Source: Candidatus Zymogenaceae bacterium (GTDB lineage: Bacteria; Desulfobacterota; Zymogenia; Zymogenales; Zymogenaceae). From it: a DNA stretch of 64,000 bases. Below the pieces are notes generated by a model. It was not told where the DNA came from. It worked only from the letters and a program-made list of their open reading frames with translations, and searched no databases. The translations under genes were made by a program, and so were the position numbers. Below are positions 63,958 through 64,000 of this stretch, piece by piece; within the stretch, counting starts at the first letter, position 1, and the number at the start of each line of letters is the position of its first letter. Location: assembly GCA_016933535.1 (NCBI GenBank), contig JAFGAS010000024.1, positions 91,668 to 155,667 of the forward strand, given 5' to 3'.

Positions 63958-64000
63958 ATGATTTGCGATAGTACTGAAAAGCAGGTTTGTCAATACCCTG

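Overview
The window looks like chromosomal DNA of a Gram-negative, probably anaerobic bacterium of the Desulfobacterota (old Deltaproteobacteria) kind. Support for this: GyrB is about 800 residues and carries the large C-terminal insertion; there is a siroheme-decarboxylase gene beside hemL (alternative heme route); there is a sigma-54 activator with its own -24/-12 promoter target; the genes include DksA, bactofilin, an MXAN_5187-like protein, BamD-like lipoprotein, HtrA and an outer-membrane barrel; and acyl-CoA chemistry genes are scattered throughout. DNA is GC-rich in genes, with a few AT-rich islands. No tRNA, rRNA, CRISPR, phage or intact transposase was found. A species cannot be named from sequence reading alone.

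Layout. 1-2 kb: end of a DUF1844 gene and a secreted VWA protein. 2-12 kb: leftward genes dnaA, dnaN, gyrB, gyrA, a TPR lipoprotein and a membrane protein. DnaA boxes in front of dnaA mark the likely replication origin. 12-20 kb: cyclophilin-like protein, amidohydrolase, siroheme decarboxylase-hemL, dksA-bactofilin, and an atpZ-atpI-atpB-atpE Fo operon. 20-29 kb: PHP phosphoesterase, a response regulator-PAS-GGDEF protein, a four-gene DUF35/thiolase-like operon, a zinc-ribbon protein, an alcohol dehydrogenase and a TPR protein. 29.5-30.4 kb: a gene-free repeat cluster. 30-33 kb: ndk, rlmN and a V4R-domain gene. 33-40 kb: a sigma-54 activator, then a two-component system with an HtrA protease. 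40-45 kb: an outer-membrane barrel, folK, an acyltransferase and a CDF metal exporter. 45-49 kb: a degenerate CheB / Hpt-HhH / ParA cassette. 48-54.6 kb: acyl-CoA dehydrogenase, GNAT, MBL hydrolase, a secreted protein and a CoA-transferase. 54.6-63.5 kb: EamA transporter, AIM24-like protein, YifB, a cNMP-binding protein, MXAN_5187-like protein, MBL hydrolase, a PLP decarboxylase and a TetR regulator. The last 0.5 kb is repeats.

How genes work together. The acyl-CoA genes (thiolase-like/DUF35, acyl-CoA dehydrogenase, CoA-transferase) suggest fatty-acid or aromatic acyl-CoA turnover, and several of their promoters carry TetR-type palindromes. The sigma-54 activator at 33.4-36.2 kb probably controls the neighbouring V4R gene: a perfect -24/-12 promoter and two copies of a GTTCCA-N4-TGGAAC palindrome lie between them. 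The best candidates for something new are the 45.5-48.7 kb cassette (a CheB homologue without its catalytic Ser/His, an Hpt/helix-hairpin-helix hybrid and an orphan ParA) and the pair of thiolase-fold proteins that have lost the catalytic Cys and His.
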